From Geobacter sp. (GTDB lineage: Bacteria > Desulfobacterota > Desulfuromonadia > Geobacterales > Geobacteraceae): DNA of 7,589 nucleotides. A model generated the notes under the pieces. It saw nothing but the letters and a program-made list of their open reading frames with translations. It searched no databases and was not told where the DNA came from. The stretch spans positions 1 to 7,589 of the forward strand of contig RPRC01000273.1 of the NCBI GenBank assembly GCA_003857395.1, written 5' to 3'. Both the position numbers and the translations under genes were made by a program. Below are positions 1 to 6,134 of this stretch, piece by piece; the first letter of the stretch is position 1, and each line of letters starts with the position of its first letter.

Positions 1-288
1 ACTTCTACCCGTTTCGGTCACCGTCGAAAGAATGATTTTCTTTTCCGGATACCGTGCTTTCAGAGCTTTCAGGAGCGGCCGCACGGCCATTGTCTCACCA
101 ACCGACACGGCATGGACCCAAAGGGTCTCGCAGCCCTGAAGACAAGCACGCTTTTCAGCGGCAAGAAAACCGAGACGCTCGGCGATTCCTCTGCGAAACC
201 GCCCTCTCCTGACGAACCGGAACAGGAAAAAGGGCACAATCAGGGGGACGGCAAGAAAGAGGAATATATCGTAGATAAGGTAGAGCAT
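1..288 (-). CDS. waaA: Kdo transferase WaaA (KdtA), N-terminal fragment
   Basis: This is the first 96 codons of 3-deoxy-D-manno-octulosonate transferase, which adds Kdo from CMP-Kdo to the tetraacylated lipid A precursor at the inner face of the cytoplasmic membrane. The gene runs off the left window edge; family members are usually about 420-430 residues. Residues 2-25 form a hydrophobic N-terminal anchor (LYLIYDIFLFLAVPL...), followed by basic RRGRFRRGIAERLGF and the family hallmark WVHAVSVGE at residues 57-65. Glu65 of that motif appears to align with the proposed catalytic base (Glu31 in Aquifex WaaA). The block KKIILSTVTETG near residue 84 also fits the family. The ATG at 288 is fixed by an in-frame TAA four codons upstream. 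No Shine-Dalgarno is visible in front of it. The gene lies 52 nt downstream of msbA in the same direction, so it is probably the next gene of the same transcript. Confidence 0.95.
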   Translation of the reverse strand, partial: MLYLIYDIFLFLAVPLIVPFFLFRFVRRGRFRRGIAERLGFLAAEKRACLQGCETLWVHAVSVGETMAVRPLLKALKARYPEKKIILSTVTETGRS

Positions 289-316
289 AAGGAATAGTTA
301 AGTAAGACGTTAGCCG

Positions 317-350
317 CAAGATGTCAGAACTTCTCACTTCTCACATCTTG
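317..350 (-). other. Stem-loop across the msbA stop codon, upstream of waaA
   Basis: On the minus strand CAAGATGT (343-350) pairs perfectly with ACATCTTG (317-324). After one G-G mismatch, AGAA (338-341) pairs with TTCT (326-329), leaving an 8-nt loop. The msbA TGA stop lies inside the structure. No T-run follows, so it does not look like an intrinsic terminator. It ends 28 nt before the waaA ATG. Its role, such as mRNA processing, stabilisation or translational coupling, is inference only. Part of the sequence is also a short GAGAAGT tandem repeat. Confidence 0.45.
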
Positions 351-2143
351 GCTCTTACATCACTATCATCTCCCTGGAACTGCATGGTATAAAGTTTTTT
401 ATAGAGGCCGTCTGCTTCCAGAAGCTGTCGATGACTGCCCCTTTCAGCCACGACTCCCTTGTCCAGTACGACTATTGTATCGGCATGCAGGATAGTGGAA
501 AGTCGATGTGCTATTACAAACGTTGTGCGGTTCGACATGAGATTATTAATGGCCTGCTGGACCATCTGTTCACTCTCGGTATCAAGGGCACTGGTGGCCT
601 CGTCGAGGATGAGAATCGGAGCATTTTTCAGGATAGCTCGCGCGATGCAGAGCCTCTGTTTCTGGCCTCCGGAGATTCGAACACCGCGATCTCCGATGTT
701 TGTTTGATAGCCTTCCGGCATCTCGCTGATAAAATCATGAGCATAGGCGGCCCGGGCGGCCCGCTCCACTTCTTCATCAGTGGCATCAGTCTTGCCGTAT
801 CTGATGTTGTTTGAAATGGTTTCATTGAAGAGAATCGTCTCCTGGTCCACCAGGGCAATCTGTTGCAGCAGATCGATTAGCTTCAGTTCACGGATGTCGA
901 TGCCGTCGATCATGACCGAGCCGCTCGCCACATCGTAAAAGCGAGGGATGAGGGACACTAACGTTGTCTTCCCTGCTCCCGAGGTACCAACAAGGGCGAC
1001 AACCTCACCTTTTCTTGCGGACAGGCTGACATTCGTCAGTACCGGTTCGTTATTGTACGAAAAGGAAACATTCCGGAACTCCACCTCTCCTCTTACTCTC
1101 CCAAGACTTAAGGCATCAGGATTGTCCATGATCTCCGGTTTTTCATCGATTATTTCGAAAACTCTTTCTGCAGCCCCGAGTGATCTCTGCAAAAGTGAAT
1201 AGACATTCAGAAGCTTTTTAACCGGAGTATAGAGCATCCCCATTGCAACAACAAAGGATATGAAGGCATCCGCACTCATCTGGCCGGAAAGAACGTGGCT
1301 GCCGCCGAACCAGATGACACTTGCTATTCCCAGCGAACTGATAACCTCCAGTATCGGTGCATGAAGTGACTCGTACTTCAGTGATTTTCTGGCAAAGGTG
1401 AGAAAGCGCAGGTTTGAAGACCTGAATTTGGCGACTTCTCGCGCTTCAAGACCAAACGCTTTAATGACTTTAATTCCTGAAAAAGTCTCCTGGAGGATGC
1501 AGGAGATGTCACTTATCCTTTCCAGTCCTAACTTGGCAAGACGTTTTAGGTGGCGACCGATTATTTTTGAAGGCACAATCATCAAGGGGACAACTATCAG
1601 GGTAATGACCGCAAGTCGCCAATCGAGATAAAAAATGAGGCCAAGAAGTCCCAAGGCAGTCAGAGTATCCCGGAAAACGCTCATCAATACTTCTGAGAAT
1701 CCGCCCTGCATCAAGGACACATCATTCAGAACGCGAGCCATGAGCACTCCGGTTGGATGGTTAGTAAAGAAACGCAGGGATAACCGCATGTTCCGCTCGT
1801 ATATTTCGTTTCTGACATCCTGAACAGCAAGCTGTCCGGCATACGTTATGCAGTATTGCTGGGTAAACCGGCAGACGCCACGGAACAGAAACAGCATGAT
1901 AAGTGCCAGAGGCAGCAACCGGAAGATGTTCAGGGAATCAAACGAAAATGATGTGCTAAAAAGCGGACCAAGGGATACTTCAATTTTATGGGAATTATCA
2001 GAAAAAACCTGTTTCAGTACCTTTCCCACTGAAAATGCGATTGCTGAATCAGATGCAGCAACCCCAATGGCGCCGACAAGTGAAACGAGTATCAGCCTCC
2101 AATACGGAAGCGTATATCCCAGAAGCCTTCTAAACGAACCCAT
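341..2143 (-). CDS. msbA: Lipid A export ABC transporter MsbA
   Basis: This is a half-transporter of 600 residues that works as a homodimer in the inner membrane and flips core-lipid A to the periplasmic leaflet using ATP. The N-terminal half (about residues 10-315) has the hydrophobic segments of a type IV ABC exporter, including SLVGAIGVAASDSAIAF, LLPLALIMLFLFRGV and LTALGLLGLIFYLDW. The nucleotide-binding domain has Walker A GTSGAGKT (386-393, Lys392), Q-loop Gln434, signature ISGGQ (490-494), Walker B LILD (511-514) with catalytic Glu515, D-loop SALD (518-521) and H-loop His546. The signature is ISGGQ instead of the common LSGGQ. The periplasmic loop between the first two membrane segments (about residues 46-78) looks some 15 residues longer than in E. 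coli MsbA. The ATG lies 3 nt after the lpxB stop, with AAAGGG as ribosome site inside the end of lpxB. Neighbouring lpxB and waaA support MsbA over a generic multidrug exporter. Confidence 0.95.
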   Translation of the reverse strand: MGSFRRLLGYTLPYWRLILVSLVGAIGVAASDSAIAFSVGKVLKQVFSDNSHKIEVSLGPLFSTSFSFDSLNIFRLLPLALIMLFLFRGVCRFTQQYCITYAGQLAVQDVRNEIYERNMRLSLRFFTNHPTGVLMARVLNDVSLMQGGFSEVLMSVFRDTLTALGLLGLIFYLDWRLAVITLIVVPLMIVPSKIIGRHLKRLAKLGLERISDISCILQETFSGIKVIKAFGLEAREVAKFRSSNLRFLTFARKSLKYESLHAPILEVISSLGIASVIWFGGSHVLSGQMSADAFISFVVAMGMLYTPVKKLLNVYSLLQRSLGAAERVFEIIDEKPEIMDNPDALSLGRVRGEVEFRNVSFSYNNEPVLTNVSLSARKGEVVALVGTSGAGKTTLVSLIPRFYDVASGSVMIDGIDIRELKLIDLLQQIALVDQETILFNETISNNIRYGKTDATDEEVERAARAAYAHDFISEMPEGYQTNIGDRGVRISGGQKQRLCIARAILKNAPILILDEATSALDTESEQMVQQAINNLMSNRTTFVIAHRLSTILHADTIVVLDKGVVAERGSHRQLLEADGLYKKLYTMQFQGDDSDVRAKM

Positions 2144-2146
2144 TTT

Positions 2147-3295
2147 TTACCCTTTCTGTCTATGAAGCATTTCCTGAACTATCCCTGCCACTTGAGCAGA
2201 ACATCCTCCGCTACCAAGACGCTTGCGCACCAGACCCAGCCCGGTTCTGATGTCTCCTGCATAGGAGGAGTCAGTCAGTATCCGTGTGATCTCCTCCGCA
2301 ATTAATACCGGCTCTGCTTCATGTTGAATCATTTCCCTCACCACCCGCTTGCCAGCTACGATATTACAGATGCCGACATGATCGACCCGTATCAGCTGCT
2401 TCGCCACCTGGTAGGTCAGCGGGGAGACCCGGTAGATGATTACCAGCGGAATTCCCAGGAGAGCAATCTCCAGTGTTACCGTACCGGAGACAGAGATAAT
2501 TGCATCGCACACCTGAATGACATCATATCCCTTACCCTCAATGAGGGTCACTGCGACACCACAAGAATCCAGATACGGCGTAACATCAGTACGCTCCAGA
2601 CTGGAAGCAAGGGGAAGAATGAACTGCAGGTCAGGGAAACGCTCTGACAAAAGCCGGGCAGACTCAAGAAGGATTGGAAGGTGCTTTCGAATTTCCTGCT
2701 TTCTGCTCCCGGGGAACAACCCGACAGTCTGTCGGGTTGGGTCGATCCCGAAAGAGTCTCGTGCCTCCGCTAAGGACATAGTCGGCTGAACCGAATCAAC
2801 AAGCGGATGACCCACGAAAGAGACAGGCAAGCCCTCTTTCTCGTAGAAGGGAACTTCGAAAGGGAAGACTACAGCCATATGATCGACGAGCCTGGCGATC
2901 TTCTTTACTCTGCCAACCCTCCAGGCCCAGACCTGGGGGCTTATATAATAGAGAACTTTCACCCCGACGGATTTCGCGACCTTGGCCAGGCGCAGATTGA
3001 AATCGGGATAATCGATAAGAATCAAAAGATCGGGAGGATTCTGCTTGAGGATCTTCTCCATTTTCCGAAAGGCCCGAAAGATGGTCGGAAAATGCGCGAT
3101 CACCTCAACGAGCCCCACAACCGCCATCTCCCGTGCATCCACCAGGGTCTCAACACCTTCAGCCCGCATTAGCGAACCGCCGATTCCAAAAAATTGGTGA
3201 GTAGGATCGAGTGACCGGGTTTCCCTGACCAGCGAAGAGCCGTGCAGATCGCCCGATGCCTCGCCGGCTATGATCATGATACGCTTATTCGCCAC
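2147..3295 (-). CDS. lpxB: Lipid-A-disaccharide synthase LpxB
   Basis: LpxB (glycosyltransferase family 19, membrane-associated) condenses the UDP-2,3-diacyl sugar with its lipid X-type partner, releasing UDP and forming the beta-1,6 disaccharide of lipid A. At 382 residues it matches the usual family length. Visible family motifs are GEASGDLHG (11-19), GIGGSLMRAEGVE, IDYPDFN (94-100, whose Asp98 matches the essential Asp98 of E. coli), YISPQVWAWR (117-126), FVGHPLVD (160-167), GSRKQEI (196-202) and the nucleotide-binding region SGTVTLEIALLGIPLVIIYR near 270-289. The start is GTG, chosen because GGAGG sits four bases before it and the next Met falls inside the conserved beta strand. It is tightly coupled to msbA (3-nt gap). 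It is separated from the preceding RCC1 gene by 234 nt that contain a possible promoter, so lpxB-msbA-waaA may form their own transcription unit. Confidence 0.98.
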   Translation of the reverse strand: MANKRIMIIAGEASGDLHGSSLVRETRSLDPTHQFFGIGGSLMRAEGVETLVDAREMAVVGLVEVIAHFPTIFRAFRKMEKILKQNPPDLLILIDYPDFNLRLAKVAKSVGVKVLYYISPQVWAWRVGRVKKIARLVDHMAVVFPFEVPFYEKEGLPVSFVGHPLVDSVQPTMSLAEARDSFGIDPTRQTVGLFPGSRKQEIRKHLPILLESARLLSERFPDLQFILPLASSLERTDVTPYLDSCGVAVTLIEGKGYDVIQVCDAIISVSGTVTLEIALLGIPLVIIYRVSPLTYQVAKQLIRVDHVGICNIVAGKRVVREMIQHEAEPVLIAEEITRILTDSSYAGDIRTGLGLVRKRLGSGGCSAQVAGIVQEMLHRQKG

Positions 3296-3298
3296 GTT

Positions 3299-3304
3299 TC
3301 CTCC
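3299..3304 (-). promoter_or_regulatory. Shine-Dalgarno of lpxB (GGAGGA)
   Basis: GGAGGA lies 3 nt before the GTG codon of lpxB. It is the strongest ribosome site in the window and is what fixes the non-ATG start of this gene. Confidence 0.8.
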
Positions 3305-3343
3305 GTGGTTCTAAGATTCAGTCAAAAATCGGTAAAAGAAAAA

Positions 3344-3494
3344 GTCATTGCGCGGAGCACTATCCCAAATGATACCGGAAACAGTGAACCTCTATCAGGA
3401 CTGTAAAATTCGTCATGAAAAGGCTAGATGCATCGTAAAACGCAACATAAGGCTTTCAGAACAGATTTTCAACAGCCTGGTAATGCGCAATGAC
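3344..3494 (-). repeat. Perfect 10-bp inverted repeat enclosing 131 nt, ahead of lpxB
   Basis: GTCATTGCGC (3344-3353) and its exact complement (3485-3494) bracket most of the RCC1-lpxB spacer. Read on the minus strand, the second arm is followed at once by TTTTTCTTTT (3343-3334) and 30 nt later by the lpxB ribosome site. Two readings are possible: the closing stem of a structured leader RNA with a terminator-like tail, or the ends of a small decayed MITE-like element. No target duplication is visible at the outer edges, and no known riboswitch family was recognised inside. Confidence 0.4.
3444..3472 (-). promoter_or_regulatory. Candidate sigma70-type promoter for lpxB-msbA-waaA
   Basis: On the minus strand TTGAAA (3467-3472, five of six consensus bases) is separated by exactly 17 nt from TATGTT (3444-3449, four of six). 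Predicted transcription would start near 3437, giving a leader of about 140 nt before lpxB. This would let the essential lpxB-msbA-waaA genes be transcribed independently of the RCC1 gene upstream. It is a pattern match only. Confidence 0.35.
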
Positions 3495-3529
3495 CCTTGA
3501 GCAAGAACAACAAACACGCCATCAAAACA

Positions 3530-4756
3530 TTAGGGGGGAGGTGCAGTGATCACAATTTGCGCCTTGCTGCGGCTTACCGATGTGCCATCACCTAGCTGTC
3601 CGTAGGTATTATTTCCCCAGGTCCAGATATTGTTGCTTGAATCCCGTGCAATACAATGATGGCCGGTGGCAATGATGTCGTCGACACTCGAGAGGAAATG
3701 CCCATCCTGATTCTGAACGATTTGGAGTGAGGTAACCGGAGTATTACTCTGGAGCGCAGCGTCATTTCCAAGCTGCCCATAGTAATTGTATCCCCAGGCA
3801 TAAACAGAACCACCAATTATAGCCAGAGAATGGTCAAGCCCAGCAGCAATTGCTGTTGCATCTCCTAAGATACCCGTTCTAACTACAGGAACAGCAATCG
3901 AACTCGACGTCGTCGTCCCGTCGCCCAGTTGGCCAAACTCATTATAGCCCCAAGCATAGATTGTACCGTCATCTTTCAGCGCCAGAGCATGACTGCCCCC
4001 GGCAGCAATTGCAGTGATCCCACTAATTGCTATGGTATCATCCAGTTCGAGTGTTGACTCGTTGAGCATGACTACCTGAACAGGCAAAGGACTTGTAACG
4101 AAGGAATTGTTTCCCAGTTGACCATTGGTATTGCTACCCCAAGCCCAGACGTTACCGTCCTTAAGGGCAAGGCTGAACGCTCCTCCGGCAGCTATTGCCG
4201 TAACACCGGAAAGAGCGGATACCTGAACTGGAGAGGATGTTGTAACAACTGAACCATCACCCAACTGACCTGACGAGTTGAGTCCCCATGCACGAACGGT
4301 GTCATCAGCAGCGATAGCAAGGGAATGGTTTCCTCCCGCAGTGATTGCCTTGACACCGGTAAGTGCGGATCCGCCTGCAGAAAGAAGCACTTGCGCCGGT
4401 GATGTCTTCGAAGCAACCGTACCATCCCCCAACTGCCCAGAGGCGTTCCGGCCCCAGCCCCAGACATTCCCTGCCGTATCAAGGGCGATGCTATGCGCAC
4501 CGCCGATGCGCACTGCGGAAAAATTCCCTGTAACCGATACCGGGTTCGGGCTGTCCGTAGTGGTGCCAATACCAAGTTGTCCGTAACCGTTTGCACCCCA
4601 CGATTTCGTCGTGGACTGGACAAGAACAACACTATGGCTCGCGTAAACGGCAGAGGAATTAGTAGTAGAGGTATCATCGCTACCGCAGGCAACTAGAACC
4701 AGTGGAATAAGTCCAAAAAGAAAGGGCCGCAGTATCTGCCTCGTAATTCGGTGCAC
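3530..4756 (-). CDS. RCC1-repeat beta-propeller lipoprotein
   Basis: This is a 408-residue exported protein of unknown function. Residues 1-23 form a lipoprotein signal peptide (basic start, hydrophobic core FLFGLIPLVLVA) with lipobox LVAC and lipidated Cys24. A short Ser/Thr-rich linker follows, then seven RCC1-type repeats marked by WGxNxxGQLG, with the motif Trp at residues 53, 101, 157, 206, 269, 321 and 380. Most repeats also carry a GGxHSLAL-like strand before the Trp motif and a PVQV-like strand after it. Seven repeats equal the blade number of a complete RCC1 propeller, and the protein ends almost directly after the last one (APPP). The start is GTG, supported by AGGGGG 8 nt upstream. 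It sits between gnnB (83 nt) and lpxB (234 nt) in the same direction. RCC1 is a Ran exchange factor in eukaryotes, but that activity is not implied here. A surface-binding or scaffold role is conceivable but unproven. Confidence 0.93.
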   Translation of the reverse strand: MHRITRQILRPFLFGLIPLVLVACGSDDTSTTNSSAVYASHSVVLVQSTTKSWGANGYGQLGIGTTTDSPNPVSVTGNFSAVRIGGAHSIALDTAGNVWGWGRNASGQLGDGTVASKTSPAQVLLSAGGSALTGVKAITAGGNHSLAIAADDTVRAWGLNSSGQLGDGSVVTTSSPVQVSALSGVTAIAAGGAFSLALKDGNVWAWGSNTNGQLGNNSFVTSPLPVQVVMLNESTLELDDTIAISGITAIAAGGSHALALKDDGTIYAWGYNEFGQLGDGTTTSSSIAVPVVRTGILGDATAIAAGLDHSLAIIGGSVYAWGYNYYGQLGNDAALQSNTPVTSLQIVQNQDGHFLSSVDDIIATGHHCIARDSSNNIWTWGNNTYGQLGDGTSVSRSKAQIVITAPPP

Positions 4757-4764
4757 TTTTGTTT

Positions 4765-4770
4765 CCCCCT
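4765..4770 (-). promoter_or_regulatory. Shine-Dalgarno of the RCC1 lipoprotein gene (AGGGGG)
   Basis: AGGGGG lies 8 nt before the GTG start of the lipoprotein gene and supports that start. It also places the basic residues and hydrophobic core of the signal peptide correctly at the N-terminus. Confidence 0.6.
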
Positions 4771-4839
4771 TCAGGTAGTCATTGAAATATTTAGTCGGTA
4801 GTGAAGTTCAGTTTTCTTAAAAAGGCGCCAGAACGGTTA

Positions 4840-5937
4840 TCATGCAAAGGACGCTTTTACCGCACCGACGACCTTTACAACCTGCGCCTCGGTCATCTCG
4901 GGAAATATAGGGAGAGAGAGACAGCGCTCGGCGACCTTTTCGGCGACAGGAAGCAAACAATGGCTATAGCTTTCGGCAAAAACATCCTGGCGATGGAGCG
5001 GAATGGGATAATAAACTGCCGAAGCAATCTCCTGCTCGGCAAGCGTCTTCATTATCCGCTCACGATGGGCTGAAAGAATCGTATACTGATGATAGACATG
5101 AACGCCTTTTCCGTCTTCATGCGGCACCACAAGATCCAATCCGGAAAGAAGCTCATTATACAATTTCGCCACGCGCCTGCGGTTGTTGTTGAACAGGTCA
5201 ATATGCTTCAGCTTTGCGCGAAGAATTACAGCCTGAATCTCATCGAGACGGCTGTTGAAACCGATCACATGATGATGGTATCTCTGGCGACTGCCATGAT
5301 TCCTGAGAACACGGACACTTTCAGCCAGCTCATCAGACCCCAGCGTTACCATCCCCCCATCGCCATAACAGCCAAGGTTTTTACTCGGGAAGAAACTGAA
5401 ACAGCCAAAAGATCCGATAGCTCCAGTCATTTTATTGTCATTGGTTGTGGCGCCGAACGACTGCGCACAATCTTCAACCAGCAGTAGAGCATATTTATCA
5501 CAAATAGCTGATATCTCAGCCATATTTGCAGGATGCCCAAAGAGATGAACAGGAAGAACAGCGCGAGTTGCCGGGGTAACGGCGGCCTCAATCTTTTCTG
5601 GATCGATATTGAAAGTTTGAGGATCGATATCGACAAAAACGGGAGTTGCACCGACATAACGAATAGCCTCGGCTGTTGCAATAAAGGTAAAAGGTGTGGT
5701 GATCACCTCGTCACCCGGGCCAATTCCTGCCGCAGCAAGGGCCAGGTGCAGGGCATCGGTGCCCGATGCAACGGCTACGGCATGCTTCACACCAAGATAC
5801 TTGGCAGCTTCCGCCTCAAACGCGCTGACATTCGGGCCAAGGATAAACTGAGATTTTTCAAGGACATCACGAATACCGCTGTCAATTTCATCCTGCAACT
5901 GGCGGTACTGCACATTAAGGTCAACCATTGGGATCAT
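4840..5937 (-). CDS. gnnB: DegT/DnrJ/EryC1 aminotransferase, probable GnnB
   Basis: This is a PLP-dependent sugar aminotransferase. By context it converts the 3-keto intermediate made by GnnA into UDP-GlcNAc3N with glutamate as likely amino donor, for use by LpxA. Numbered from the ATG at 5937 (365 residues), it has SGTDAL (58-63), EDCAQ with PLP-ring Asp156, and SFFPSKNLGCYGDGG with Schiff-base Lys186. It also has NSRLDEIQA near 228 and YYPIPLH near 309, all typical of the WbpE/GnnB branch. The ATG at 5937 is preferred because it gives the family-typical MIPMVDLNVQY and has AGGTG 6 nt upstream. An in-frame GTG at 5946 would add three residues but has no ribosome site. The family call is secure. 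The GnnB call rests on position between lpxA/gnnA and lpxB, since related enzymes (WbpE, QdtB) make O-antigen sugars. Confidence 0.88.
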   Translation of the reverse strand: MIPMVDLNVQYRQLQDEIDSGIRDVLEKSQFILGPNVSAFEAEAAKYLGVKHAVAVASGTDALHLALAAAGIGPGDEVITTPFTFIATAEAIRYVGATPVFVDIDPQTFNIDPEKIEAAVTPATRAVLPVHLFGHPANMAEISAICDKYALLLVEDCAQSFGATTNDNKMTGAIGSFGCFSFFPSKNLGCYGDGGMVTLGSDELAESVRVLRNHGSRQRYHHHVIGFNSRLDEIQAVILRAKLKHIDLFNNNRRRVAKLYNELLSGLDLVVPHEDGKGVHVYHQYTILSAHRERIMKTLAEQEIASAVYYPIPLHRQDVFAESYSHCLLPVAEKVAERCLSLPIFPEMTEAQVVKVVGAVKASFA

Positions 5938-5943
5938 AGAAAA

Positions 5944-5948
5944 CACCT
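5944..5948 (-). promoter_or_regulatory. Shine-Dalgarno of gnnB (AGGTG), deciding the ATG start
   Basis: AGGTG lies 6 nt before the ATG at 5937. The alternative GTG start at 5946 is made of the last three bases of this same motif and has no purine-rich site ahead of it, which favours the ATG. Confidence 0.45.
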
Positions 5949-6014
5949 GGCTAAAAAGTTAGTAAAAATGTTGTACGATTTGGAATTCAAAGAATTTGAT
6001 TGCGCAAGACAGTT

Positions 6015-6041
6015 AAGTTCAGGCTGATCAGCGCCTGACTT
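6015..6041 (-). other. Stem-loop / palindrome in the gnnA-gnnB spacer
   Basis: TCAGGC (6019-6024) pairs with GCCTGA (6033-6038). Past a single bulged base the stem extends by AAG (6015-6017) with CTT (6039-6041), giving 9 bp around an 8-nt loop. The centre also holds a perfect 10-bp DNA palindrome, GCTGATCAGC (6023-6032). There is no T-run on the minus-strand side, so it is not a convincing terminator for gnnA. It could be a regulator-binding site or a 5' mRNA structure ahead of gnnB. Confidence 0.4.
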
Positions 6042-6050
6042 TGTCTTTCA

Positions 6051-6079
6051 ATTATCCGCATGAGGAAGTTCAGATGCAA
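6051..6079 (-). promoter_or_regulatory. Weak candidate promoter upstream of gnnB
   Basis: On the minus strand TTGCAT (6074-6079) and GATAAT (6051-6056) are 17 nt apart. The -10 matches consensus at five of six positions, but the -35 matches at only three. If real, transcription would start near 6044, directly before the palindromic stem-loop at 6015-6041. The unusually long spacer of about 190 nt between gnnA and gnnB is the main reason to consider an internal promoter. Confidence 0.22.
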
Positions 6080-6134
6080 GAAGAATATAACTCAAACAGC
6101 ATGTGTCTTTGCACAGCATCAACGCAACTGCACG

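Noticed and set aside
155..337. Minus-strand frame of 60 codons overlapping the waaA start
   Set aside because: The overlapping frame from 288 encodes the recognisable WaaA N-terminus (WVHAVSVGE), so this one is a shadow.
3330..3400. Simple intrinsic terminator before lpxB
   Set aside because: A short-range hairpin near the T-run needs several wobble pairs and sits about 11 nt away from it. Only the long-range 10-bp repeat abuts the T-run, and that is reported as a separate uncertain element.
4192..4692. Minus-strand open frame of 166 codons inside the RCC1 gene in another frame
   Set aside because: The RCC1 frame has clear repeat periodicity and a lipobox. The alternative frame is the out-of-phase translation of the same repeats.
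4757..4839. Promoter or terminator in the gnnB-RCC1 gap
   Set aside because: A TAAATATT stretch resembles a -10 box, but no -35 at a sensible distance was found. GGCGCC followed by TTTTT is too short to form a terminator stem.
5533..6027. Plus-strand open frame of 164 codons opposite the gnnB N-terminus
   Set aside because: It lies antisense to a well-conserved aminotransferase, has low-complexity, unfamiliar composition, and lacks a ribosome site. Treated as a shadow of gnnB.
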